Of a stretch of DNA of 20,368 bases, positions 4,566 through 12,289 are shown piece after piece. The notes under the pieces were generated by a model. That model was not told where the DNA came from. It ran no database searches and was given only the letters and a program-made list of their open reading frames with translations. A program made the position numbers and the translations under genes. The DNA is from a virus, in the IMG/VR virus record IMGVR_UViG_3300027974_000202, positions 1-20,368 of that record, one strand, 5' to 3'. Every line of letters begins with the position of its first letter. The first letter of the stretch is position 1.

Positions 4566-6740
4566 ATGGCAGATGAAGTAAAAATAAAAGCTCCTGGATC
4601 GGATTTGGACGATGCTGTGCTGACAAATGCTGCCACAGAAGCCACTCTGAAAAAATTGGTGGATGCATTGGGCGGCAGAGGTTCCGGCACTGGAGCCAAA
4701 GTGGCTGACACTGCTAAAAAGTCAGCCAAAGGGTTGGAAGATCTGCGCAAACAATCCAAAAATACCGAAAATCAATTTGAAAAATTACAGAACCGAAGCA
4801 AGGTGTTGTCGGAAGGCATCAAGGATTTTGGTCATTCACTGATGGTGACTGGTCGCAAATTTGGCGACTTGGTACAGCCGTTGGCTTCAGTGATGAGCAA
4901 ACTCAATCCCAGCATGGCATTGTTCTATGGCAGCATATTGGCCTTGGTGAACGAAGTAGATCGTCAAGTGGACGTGTTCAGAGAGCTCAGTCAACAAGGC
5001 GCTGATTTTGGTGCAGGTATATTTGGTTCTCGTATGGCAGCCATTGAAGCTGGATTGAGTCTGGATCTTTTCAAAGAACAGGTGTTGGCCAACACTGGCA
5101 CATTTGGCTTGTTGGGCGGCAGTGTGAGTCGAGGTGTGAAAGTGTTCACCAACGTCAGCAGAAATATTCAAAGAGATTTCCAACCCACATTGAGCAAATT
5201 GGGGTTCACCATGCTGGAAACTTCAGATTATATCACAGATTATTTGGAAATACAAACCAGTCTAGGCAAAGCTCAGCAGATGAGTCAAGAAGATCTCACA
5301 GACGGCAGCAAAGATTATCTTCTGCAGTTGGACATGTTGAGCAGAGTCACAGGACAGAGCAGAAAACAACTCAGCGAAGAACTCAAACGTCAAGGACAGG
5401 ATCTCAAACTGAAATCGTTGATGGCCACCATGGACAAAGACGCCCAAGCCAATCTACAAGCAATTGTGGCAGGACTGGGAAATGTAGATCCCAAATTAAA
5501 ATCGGCCATTGAAGAAATGGTAGTCACAGGAGGCGCTCCTGTGAGTGAGTTTGGAAGAATGCTGGCCAGCACCTCCCCAGAATTGGTGAATCTAGCAGCA
5601 GGAGTACGCAATGGTTCTGTGAGTTCCGCAGAATTTGCAGCAGGCATGAGAAGAGCTGCTGCCGGAGCAAATGCTAATAGAGAATCTCTACAAGGGTTAG
5701 CCACTGCAGCTGCCATCACAGGCAATGACATGTATCTGGCGCAGGCGTCATTGTTGAGTTTGACCGAATATCAAAACGGTGCAGCAGAAGCCACCAAAGA
5801 ACAAATGAAAGCACAACAAGATGCCACCAAAGCAGTGACCAACTTTGACAGTCAAATGCAAAAATTTAGAAACGCTCTTATCAACTTGATATCTCCAGCA
5901 CTGGAAGCAGTTGGATTTGGATTATCTGTCATGTCTGAGTTCATCACTGCTGTCACAATGCCTTTCAGCTATCTTGGAAAACAATTGGATAAAATTAATA
6001 TTGATTTTGGTAAATTTGGACAGGCATTAAAAATAGCTCTAGGCACATTGTTGCTGTATGGCATGGCACGCGGCAGTTCAGCAATTATAAAAGGTGGCAT
6101 GAATATGGGCAGCAAGGTCCTGGGCATGGGATCTAATCTAATGTCCGGCAGCACTGCAGCAGCACCTGCAGCAGCAGCAGGCAAAACAGCAGGCTCAGGC
6201 GTAGCCGGCAAAATGCTCAGTGCTGGTGGTGCAGTGGCATCTGCCAAAGCCATAGGAATACTATCTTTGGCAGTAGTTGGCATAGGTGCAGCACTGGCTG
6301 GAGCCACATGGCTCATGGGAGGCGCTCTGGAAAAATTGGGCACAGGATTGGGCAAAGTGGCAGATGTGGATGGTGACAGATTAAAAAGTGTGGGCGAAGG
6401 AGTCAAAGAACTGGCCAGTGCCATGGCGGTATTTGGCAGCACTGGTGGTTTTGGTCAGATCAAAGACATCAACATAGAATCATTTGCCAAAAACATCAAT
6501 GCCACATTGGATTCACTTGACAAAGGTAAAATAGACAGCTATACTGAAGCATTAAACAGTCTGGGAGACTCTTTTGCTAAGGTACAAAACAATATGAGCA
6601 GCACAGTGTCAGCCTCAGGAAAAACTTCAGCTGACAAGCTGGAAGAGTTAAATATGACTATGAAGCAAGTTCTTTATGTGCTAGAAGGCAGCAAAAGATA
6701 TCAAAGAGACACTGCTACAGCAGTTGGAGAAATTACATAA
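4566..6740 (+). CDS. Probable tail tape measure protein (gp29 position/type)
   Basis: 724 residues. The N-terminus is acidic and Ala/Gly-rich. Charged helix with coiled-coil character follows at about 50-90, then a hydrophobic stretch at 115-129 (NPSMALFYGSILALV) and a long helical middle. Near the C-terminus there are two more hydrophobic segments, about 487-512 and 559-587, separated by a low-complexity Ala/Gly/Ser linker. Great length, helical repeats and internal hydrophobic segments without a signal peptide are typical of tape measure proteins, which set tail length and line the tail tube. Its position beside gp26/gp51-like genes and directly upstream of the portal supports a tail role. 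No ribosome site is seen before the ATG, but a perfect late promoter lies 69 bases upstream. A different large structural protein is possible. Confidence 0.65.
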   Translation: MADEVKIKAPGSDLDDAVLTNAATEATLKKLVDALGGRGSGTGAKVADTAKKSAKGLEDLRKQSKNTENQFEKLQNRSKVLSEGIKDFGHSLMVTGRKFGDLVQPLASVMSKLNPSMALFYGSILALVNEVDRQVDVFRELSQQGADFGAGIFGSRMAAIEAGLSLDLFKEQVLANTGTFGLLGGSVSRGVKVFTNVSRNIQRDFQPTLSKLGFTMLETSDYITDYLEIQTSLGKAQQMSQEDLTDGSKDYLLQLDMLSRVTGQSRKQLSEELKRQGQDLKLKSLMATMDKDAQANLQAIVAGLGNVDPKLKSAIEEMVVTGGAPVSEFGRMLASTSPELVNLAAGVRNGSVSSAEFAAGMRRAAAGANANRESLQGLATAAAITGNDMYLAQASLLSLTEYQNGAAEATKEQMKAQQDATKAVTNFDSQMQKFRNALINLISPALEAVGFGLSVMSEFITAVTMPFSYLGKQLDKINIDFGKFGQALKIALGTLLLYGMARGSSAIIKGGMNMGSKVLGMGSNLMSGSTAAAPAAAAGKTAGSGVAGKMLSAGGAVASAKAIGILSLAVVGIGAALAGATWLMGGALEKLGTGLGKVADVDGDRLKSVGEGVKELASAMAVFGSTGGFGQIKDINIESFAKNINATLDSLDKGKIDSYTEALNSLGDSFAKVQNNMSSTVSASGKTSADKLEELNMTMKQVLYVLEGSKRYQRDTATAVGEIT

Positions 6741-6741
6741 T

Positions 6742-8424
6742 ATGAGTTGGAAAAGATATTTTAATCAAGTGAGTGACAACGAGATCTACACTCGCACAGG
6801 TCGCATGGCAGGTCCAGCCAAGACCAACTACAGTTCTTATTTGCCAGATGTGTATGTGGGATCACCCAACAGAGTGGAACGCTATGGACAATACAATGTG
6901 ATGGACATGGATTCCGAAGTGAATGCAGCCTTGGACATCCTGGCTGAATTTTGTTCGCAACTGAACAAACAGAATGACACAAATTTTAAACTGAATTTCA
7001 AACAACCTGCAACCAATGCAGAAATCACCATACTGAAACAATATCTACAGCAGTGGTGCAAACTGAACAATTTCAACAAGAGAATTTTTAGAATATTTCG
7101 TAATGTGTTCAAGTACGGTGATGCTTTTTTTATCAAAGATCCTGAAACTAAAAAATGGTTCCACGTGGATCCAGCCAAAGTGACCAAGATCATTGTGAAT
7201 GAATCAGAAGGCAAGAAACCAGAACAGTACATGATACGTGACATAAATTTAAATTTTAAAGATTTGATTGCTACCACTCCATACGAAACCAACAACAATA
7301 TCACAGCAGGTGGTTCTGGTTATTTGGCAGGCAGTGTGCGTGGTATGGTGGGCATGAGCCCCGAACAGTCTGGATCAAGATTCACCACCAGTTTGAAAGA
7401 AACTGCTGTGAGTGCAGAACATGTGATACATTTGAGTTTGAGTGAAGGACTGGACAATAATTTCCCATTTGGAAATTCTTTATTAGAGTCCATATTTAAA
7501 GTGTACAAACAAAAAGAATTATTGGAAGACGCAATTATCATTTACAGGGTGCAAAGAGCTCCAGAACGTCGTGTGTTCTATGTGGACGTGGGCAATATGC
7601 CTTCACACTTGGCCATGCAGTTTGTGGAAAGAGTCAAAACAGAAATTCATCAGCGACGTATTCCTTCATCTACAGGCGGTGGAACCAATGTGATAGATTC
7701 TGCCTACAATCCATTATCCATCAATGAAGACTTTTTCTTCCCTCAGACAGCAGAAGGTCGTGGATCAAAAGTGGAAACATTGCCAGGCGGTACCAACCTT
7801 GGTGAAATTGATGATTTAAAATACTTTACCAATAAACTGCTGCGTGGATTGCGTATTCCCAGCTCATACCTGCCCACAGGACCAGATGACAGCAATGCAC
7901 AGTACACAGATGGCAGAGTGGGCACTGCTTACATTCAAGAATTGAGATTCAACAACTATTGTGAAAGATTACAGAACTTGGTCGCAGATGAATTCAACAA
8001 CGATTTTAAAAAATATCTTTTGGAAAAAGGAGTCAACATTGATGTGAGCATGTTTGATATCAAGTTTCAAACTCCACAAAACTTTGCTTCTTACAGACAA
8101 GCAGAATTGGACAACAACAGAATCCAAACATTCAGTCAAGTGGCAGCACTGCCTTACATCAGCAACAGATATGCACTGATGAGATTTTTGGGCATGAGTG
8201 CAGATGAATTGGCTGAAAACGAAAGATTATGGCGTGAAGAAAATGATGAGAAATTCAAAGTTAAACCCACTGCATCAGCTGCTGAAATGCGCAGCGCAGG
8301 CATCAGCTCTGCCAACATACAGCAGGATTTAGCAGCACAAGAACCAGAAACCACTGCCCCAGTGGAACCCACAGATACCACAGGTGGTGCTGGCGCCACT
8401 CCAGGCACAACTCCCACCACATAA
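6742..8424 (+). CDS. 20: Portal vertex protein gp20
   Basis: Dodecameric portal at the unique head vertex. It nucleates prohead assembly and forms the DNA channel for packaging. 560 residues from the ATG at 6742 (MSWKRYF); a TTG six codons upstream overlaps the previous gene and is unlikely to be used. GGAGA lies 11 bases upstream of the ATG. The family block is clear at about 260-290: LLEDAIIIYRVQRAPERR followed by VFYVDVGNMP, nearly identical to T4 gp20 in that region. Further matches are VETLPGGTNLGEIDDLKYF and LRIPSSYLP. The C-terminal 40 residues are a Pro/Thr/Gly-rich low-complexity tail, which is not seen in T4. The gene starts one base after the stop of the tape measure gene, indicating one transcript. 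Confidence 0.95.
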   Translation: MSWKRYFNQVSDNEIYTRTGRMAGPAKTNYSSYLPDVYVGSPNRVERYGQYNVMDMDSEVNAALDILAEFCSQLNKQNDTNFKLNFKQPATNAEITILKQYLQQWCKLNNFNKRIFRIFRNVFKYGDAFFIKDPETKKWFHVDPAKVTKIIVNESEGKKPEQYMIRDINLNFKDLIATTPYETNNNITAGGSGYLAGSVRGMVGMSPEQSGSRFTTSLKETAVSAEHVIHLSLSEGLDNNFPFGNSLLESIFKVYKQKELLEDAIIIYRVQRAPERRVFYVDVGNMPSHLAMQFVERVKTEIHQRRIPSSTGGGTNVIDSAYNPLSINEDFFFPQTAEGRGSKVETLPGGTNLGEIDDLKYFTNKLLRGLRIPSSYLPTGPDDSNAQYTDGRVGTAYIQELRFNNYCERLQNLVADEFNNDFKKYLLEKGVNIDVSMFDIKFQTPQNFASYRQAELDNNRIQTFSQVAALPYISNRYALMRFLGMSADELAENERLWREENDEKFKVKPTASAAEMRSAGISSANIQQDLAAQEPETTAPVEPTDTTGGAGATPGTTPTT

Positions 8425-8425
8425 G

Positions 8426-8433
8426 CATAAATA
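8426..8433 (+). promoter_or_regulatory. Possible late promoter box CATAAATA
   Basis: One mismatch from TATAAATA, immediately after the gp20 stop and 5 bases before the next ATG. T4 spacing would put the transcript start at or next to that ATG, so it would yield a leaderless message for the 80-aa gene or serve the genes after it. Weak evidence. Confidence 0.3.
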
Positions 8434-8438
8434 ATTTC

Positions 8439-8681
8439 ATGCTACTGCGTGAAATTTTCTATTTTGACAAAAATGATGTGAACACCGCTGATCACAAAAT
8501 GTATGATCCTCAACATGATCAATCCATTATTGGCACCACAGACACTCGCAAAACTAGATTTACTCTGAAACAAATCAACAGAGCTCGCAAAGCCAGTGAA
8601 TTTCACAACAACGAACAGCAAAAAGAACTGGAATTTGTGAGAAACATGTACAGTATCGCCAGCACTCAACCCACAGCCTAA
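8439..8681 (+). CDS. 80-aa protein downstream of the portal gene
   Basis: A hydrophilic protein beginning MLLREIFYF, with a central TDTRKTRFTLKQINRARKASEF segment (rich in Arg/Lys, helical) and a short C-terminal helix. It lies 14 bases after gp20 and 15 bases before the next gene, with no clear ribosome site. T4 has the 80-aa prohead core protein gp67 at this place, but that protein is strongly acidic and this one is not, so I do not equate them. A short protein with a KTR-LTL-QIN type motif downstream of gp20 seems familiar from other marine T4-like phages, which supports it as real. The function is unknown; a head assembly role is a guess from position. Confidence 0.65.
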   Translation: MLLREIFYFDKNDVNTADHKMYDPQHDQSIIGTTDTRKTRFTLKQINRARKASEFHNNEQQKELEFVRNMYSIASTQPTA

Positions 8682-8696
8682 CCTGAACAGCCAAGC

Positions 8697-9476
8697 ATGG
8701 CCAAATTAGACAAATCTTTATACACCAAAGAACAGTGGAAAGCCATCAAACATCAGCGTAACTCTGACAAAGCACAGCACAGACTGACCAAGCAGGGTCA
8801 TAGCACAACAGTGCAGCCTGCTCCTCATCAGCACACACCTGTTGCACCCACACCTCAACACAGACCACCAGTGGATGGCAACATTGCTTTTGTGGTGGGC
8901 AATGGACTGAGTCGCAAAAATATCAACCTGGATTATCTGCGCGAATGGGGCAAAATTTATGGTTGCAATGCACTGTATCGTGAATTTAGACCAGATTTTT
9001 TAGTGGCAGTGGATGCCAAGATGATTGTGGAGATTTGTGAAAGCCAATGGCAACTGCAAAATTCTGTGTGGACCAATCCCAACAAAAACATGGAAAAGTT
9101 CAAAGGATTGAATTTTTTCAAACCCAGTCAAGGATGGAGTTCAGGACCCACAGCACTGTGGTTGGCCACTTCACATCAGCACACCACACTTTATATATTA
9201 GGGTTTGATTATGTGGGCACTGCAGAGGGCAAACTCAACAACCTTTATGGCAGCACACGCAACTACCGCAACAACACAGATCCAGCCACATATCATGGCA
9301 ATTGGCAGCGTCAAACCGGCATTGTGATACAGAAAAACCCCAAAAACCAATACATTAGGGTGGTGCCAGACAGTGGAACAGGTTATCAAGCAGAAGATTT
9401 TAAAAAATATCGCAATTACTCCGAAATGCGGGTGTCAGATTTTCGTAACAGCTTTTGCAGACCAAAACCTGTGTAA
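8697..9476 (+). CDS. Rossmann-like protein of unknown function in the head module
   Basis: 259 residues. The basic N-terminus (1-35) and a His/Pro/Thr-rich linker (36-60) lead to an alpha/beta domain. That domain starts with a strand and glycine loop, IAFVVGNGLSRKNI (63-76), then IYGCNALYREFRPDFLVAVD (87-106), a later Gly-rich turn QGWSSGPTALWLA (145-157) and the strand LYILGFDYVG (165-174) followed by NNLYGSTRNY. The GNG loop, the GCN motif and the PD...D motif recall nucleotide- or sugar-phosphate-binding folds such as MptE-like/DUF115 or sialyltransferase-like proteins. I cannot confirm that relation. It sits between the portal and prohead core genes, where T4 has only small core proteins. 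Possible roles are modification of a glycan or of virion proteins. The start follows the previous stop by 15 bases without a good ribosome site. Confidence 0.6.
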   Translation: MAKLDKSLYTKEQWKAIKHQRNSDKAQHRLTKQGHSTTVQPAPHQHTPVAPTPQHRPPVDGNIAFVVGNGLSRKNINLDYLREWGKIYGCNALYREFRPDFLVAVDAKMIVEICESQWQLQNSVWTNPNKNMEKFKGLNFFKPSQGWSSGPTALWLATSHQHTTLYILGFDYVGTAEGKLNNLYGSTRNYRNNTDPATYHGNWQRQTGIVIQKNPKNQYIRVVPDSGTGYQAEDFKKYRNYSEMRVSDFRNSFCRPKPV

Positions 9477-9529
9477 AACCAGTCAAAATCGACCTATATC
9501 TACCCACTTTTTAAAAATTTTGTTAAATA

Positions 9530-9574
9530 AAGGAGACAGCCTTATCAATAAACTAACCAACAATCAAGGAGACA
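9530..9574 (+). promoter_or_regulatory. Duplicated ribosome-binding sequence AAGGAGACA before the prohead core gene
   Basis: The 9-mer AAGGAGACA occurs at 9530-9538 and again at 9566-9574, the second 3 bases before the ATG at 9578. Only the second precedes a start codon; after the first I find no ATG, GTG or TTG at a usable distance. Related sites (AAGGAGAC, TAGGAGACA, TAGGAGA) precede gp23, gp22 and the terminal fibre gene, so this is the phage's strong translation signal. Confidence 0.5.
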
Positions 9575-9577
9575 CTA

Positions 9578-10504
9578 ATGTCAGAAAACACAACCAATAA
9601 ATTCGAGCAAATGCTTGAAAAACTTACCGCAGATGACAGAACTGGTGCAGAAGCTCTATTTCACGAAATAGTAGTTGAGAAATCACGTTCGATCTACGAA
9701 AATTTATTAGAATCAGATTTAGCTGATATAGCAGTGGAAGAAACTGCTGTGGAAGAAGCTAAAAAAGATAAAGAAATGAAAAAAGCAGACAAAGAAGATT
9801 CTAAAGAAGAAATGAAAAAAGAATCTACTGAAGAAGTTGCTGCTGAAACAATTGCTCCAGTTGCAGTTGCTCCAGTTGCAGTTGCTCCAATAACTGCTGA
9901 AGTAGGCGGAGATGCCTCTGACGACATGATCGCAGACATCGAAGACGAAAAAGATGCTGAAGACAAAGGTGAAGAAAAACCTGCGGATGCAGACATCGAA
10001 AACAAAATAGTTGATTTAGAAGATGCAGTGGAAGAACTAAAAGCCGAGTTTGAAAAATTAATGTCAGACGAAGGCGACAAAGAAGATGCTAAAGACGGTG
10101 AAGGCGATAAAGAAGCTGAAAAAGAAGCCGTAGCAACAGAAGTTCAACCAAATGCAGAGGAAGTAGCACCAGTAGCAACTTCCGCACTTGGCACACAACC
10201 AGCCAACTCTGAAGACAAAAGCGAAAGAGAAAGAATGAGAGAATACGTGGACAAAGTGGCAGTGAAGCATGCTGACCATTCTGACAACGCAAAATCTCCA
10301 ACTCCTAAGCAAGCGAAATCAATGGGCGGAAAAGCTGTTGACATCGTAGGTTCAGAAGAAAAAGGTAGACCAGCTCCAAAAGCGGAGTTGAATGACGGAG
10401 GCAATATTAATACGCCTGGCGCATCTATCAAGTTGGTAAAAGCCAAAGGCCCAGAAAATGCTGACAAGTCGGACAATTCGACCAGTGTTGTGGGTAGCAA
10501 ATAG
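9578..10504 (+). CDS. Prohead core protein (gp67/gp68-type scaffold component)
   Basis: 308 residues, extremely rich in Glu, Asp, Lys and Ala, with no aromatic-rich core. The N-terminus is the most structured part: FEQMLEKLTADDRTGAEALF, then HEIVVEKSRSIYENLLESDL (28-47), which resembles the VVEKSRSIYE...LLE element of prohead core proteins in marine T4-like phages. Acidic low-complexity sequence (about 55-200) includes a short tandem repeat (APVAV). The C-terminal part has GGNINTPGASIKLVKAKGPE. It occupies the T4 gene 67/68 place, between the portal and the gp21 protease. Core proteins fill the prohead and are later chopped by the protease, which suits this composition. It has the strongest ribosome site nearby and gp23-like codon use, both signs of high expression. 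Confidence 0.7.
   Translation: MSENTTNKFEQMLEKLTADDRTGAEALFHEIVVEKSRSIYENLLESDLADIAVEETAVEEAKKDKEMKKADKEDSKEEMKKESTEEVAAETIAPVAVAPVAVAPITAEVGGDASDDMIADIEDEKDAEDKGEEKPADADIENKIVDLEDAVEELKAEFEKLMSDEGDKEDAKDGEGDKEAEKEAVATEVQPNAEEVAPVATSALGTQPANSEDKSERERMREYVDKVAVKHADHSDNAKSPTPKQAKSMGGKAVDIVGSEEKGRPAPKAELNDGGNINTPGASIKLVKAKGPENADKSDNSTSVVGSK
9852..9889 (+). repeat. 15-base tandem repeat, about 2.5 copies, inside the prohead core gene
   Basis: Unit TTGCTCCAGTTGCAG occurs at 9852-9866 and 9867-9881, followed by a partial TTGCTCCA. It encodes the alternating Ala-Pro-Val stretch of the acidic linker. The copies are exact at the DNA level, which indicates recent slippage. Confidence 0.85.
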
Positions 10505-10531
10505 TACAGTTAAGGACTTATAAAGTAAAAG

Positions 10532-11152
10532 ATGTTAACATTACGTGAAACATTGACATTCGATCAAGCAGGCTTGATCGTGGAGTCTACAGAGGACAAA
10601 AACGGGGGTAAGAGCCTTTACATGAAAGGTATCTGCATTCAGGGAGGCGTGAAAAATGCCAACCAAAGAGTGTATCCTGTTAGTGAAATCGGTAGGGCTG
10701 TCAACACACTCAACGATCAGATCAAAGGTGGTTATTCAGTGTTGGGCGAAGTGGATCATCCAGAAGGACTTAATATCAATTTGGACCGTGTGAGTCATAT
10801 GCTGTCAAGCATGTGGATGGACGGCCCAAATGGACACGGCAAACTAAAAATATTACCTACGCCGATGGGACTACTAGTTAAAACAATGCTGGAAAGCGGA
10901 GTTAAACTGGGAGTCTCGTCGCGTGGTTCAGGCAACGTCAAAGAAGACGGATCCGGACAAGTGAGTGATTTTGAAATCATCACTGTGGACATAGTGGCTC
11001 AACCGTCAGCTCCGGGAGCCTATCCAACACCAATTTATGAACATCTTTTGAACACAAGAGGTGGTTATAGAGCTTTAAACATCGCAAGGGACACACAGGC
11101 ACAAGAATACTTAAAGGAACAACTGGTGAATATCATCAGTAAACTCCGTTAA
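10532..11152 (+). CDS. 21: Prohead core protease gp21 (peptidase family S77)
   Basis: Serine protease that matures the prohead: it cleaves scaffold proteins and trims the capsid protein. 206 residues, close to T4 gp21. Conserved features: YMKGICIQGGVKNANQRVYP (30-49), matching the substrate-side strand and the NRNKRLYP element of T4; LGEVDHPEG, with the catalytic histidine at 76; VKLGVSSRGSG, with the catalytic serine at about 130; and DIVAQPSAPGAYPTP (153-167), the family's SAP motif. TAAGGA lies about 15 bases upstream of the ATG, a long spacing. It sits in the canonical order core protein - protease - scaffold - capsid. Confidence 0.93.
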   Translation: MLTLRETLTFDQAGLIVESTEDKNGGKSLYMKGICIQGGVKNANQRVYPVSEIGRAVNTLNDQIKGGYSVLGEVDHPEGLNINLDRVSHMLSSMWMDGPNGHGKLKILPTPMGLLVKTMLESGVKLGVSSRGSGNVKEDGSGQVSDFEIITVDIVAQPSAPGAYPTPIYEHLLNTRGGYRALNIARDTQAQEYLKEQLVNIISKLR

Positions 11153-11171
11153 ACAAATAGGAGAAAATATA

Positions 11172-12260
11172 ATGTTAGATGCACTGAAATCGCTTTTTGA
11201 AAACAATGTTGTTTCCAAAGAGATCAGAGCTGAAATCGAAAATGCTTGGAATGCTAAAATTAATGAAAATAAATTAGCAGCCACAGCAGAACTTCGTGAA
11301 GAGTTTGCTAAAAAGTATGCACACGACAAACAGCAACTAATTGATGCTGTGGACAAGTTAGTGTCAGAAAAATTAGCAGTGGAAATTGCTGAATTTGCAG
11401 AAGATCGCAATCAATTAGCAGAAGCCAAAGCACAATACGCAGTGGCCATCCGTGAAAACACAGATGCACTGAAATCTTTTGTGTTTGAAAGACTCGCAGC
11501 GGAGATCGAAGAACTACACGCAGATCAAAAAGTTGTGTCTGAAAACTTCAGCAAACTTGAAGAATTTGTGGTAGAAGCTCTATCTAAGGAAATAGCTGAG
11601 TTTCATCAAGACAAACAAGACCTAGCAGAGACCAAAGTACGCTTAATCAGAGAAGCCAAAGCTCATTTTGAAAAAGTTCGCAAGAACTTCATCGAGAAGA
11701 GTTCAGCGGTGGTGACTGAAACAGTTAGCAAAGTTCTTACCAAAGAAATTGGCCAACTTAAAGGCGACATTGAATCTGCTCGTAAGAACGACTTTGGACG
11801 CAGATTGTTTGAGACGTTTTCAGAAGAGTATGCTTCAAGCTACTTGAACGAAAAATCTGAAACATCTAAACTTCTAAAAGTGGTCAAGATCAAAGACCAA
11901 CAAATAGAAGATGCGAAAAAAGCTGCACAAGAGAATGCCAAATTGGTTGAAGCAAAAGACGCCGAAATCCAATCAGCAAAAGATGCAGCAGAGAGATCAG
12001 CAGTTATTGGTGAGCTTACAGCTCCTCTTAACACTGAACAAAAAGAAATAATGAAAAACTTACTGGAATCAGTTCAAACAGCAAAATTAAGATCAGCGTT
12101 TGACAAGTACATGCCATCAGTAGTAAACGGCGGTACAGCACCAGCGAAGAAAAAGGCTTTGAATGAAGGCACTGAAGTAACAGGCGACAAGACACAAACT
12201 AACGTTAGACAGGTATTCGATAACAATATATTTGCTATTCGAAGACTTGCCGGTTTATAA
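11172..12260 (+). CDS. 22: Major prohead scaffold protein gp22
   Basis: Internal scaffold around which the T4-type prohead is built; it is later degraded by gp21. 362 residues, almost wholly charged helix and coiled coil (Glu/Lys/Ala/Gln-rich) from about 15 to 270. The more conserved C-terminus reads LTAPLNTEQKEIMKNLLESV, then KLRSAFDKYMPSVVNG, typical of gp22 in marine T4-like phages. Its end (VRQVFDNNIFAIRRLAGL) is uncharged. It contains SYLNE (about 222-226), an LxE motif of the kind cut by gp21. A good TAGGAGA ribosome site lies 8 bases before the ATG. It sits directly between gp21 and gp23. Confidence 0.92.
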   Translation: MLDALKSLFENNVVSKEIRAEIENAWNAKINENKLAATAELREEFAKKYAHDKQQLIDAVDKLVSEKLAVEIAEFAEDRNQLAEAKAQYAVAIRENTDALKSFVFERLAAEIEELHADQKVVSENFSKLEEFVVEALSKEIAEFHQDKQDLAETKVRLIREAKAHFEKVRKNFIEKSSAVVTETVSKVLTKEIGQLKGDIESARKNDFGRRLFETFSEEYASSYLNEKSETSKLLKVVKIKDQQIEDAKKAAQENAKLVEAKDAEIQSAKDAAERSAVIGELTAPLNTEQKEIMKNLLESVQTAKLRSAFDKYMPSVVNGGTAPAKKKALNEGTEVTGDKTQTNVRQVFDNNIFAIRRLAGL

Positions 12261-12289
12261 ACAAACAAAACAAATAGGAGACAAATAAA

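Noticed and set aside
5969-6442. Minus-strand frame (157 aa) opposite the tape measure gene
   Set aside because: Ala/Pro-rich mirror of the Ala/Gly/Ser linker; no start signal.
4566-6740. Assignment as tail tube gp19, which precedes gp20 in T4
   Set aside because: At 724 aa it is far too long for a tube protein, and it has tape-measure-like helical and hydrophobic segments.
9852-9889. CRISPR-like or regulatory repeat
   Set aside because: The 15-base repeats are in frame within a coding low-complexity linker and have no spacers.
10144-10500. Minus-strand frames opposite the prohead core gene
   Set aside because: Ser/Phe-rich mirrors of an acidic, Glu/Lys-rich gene; the highly biased composition keeps several frames open.
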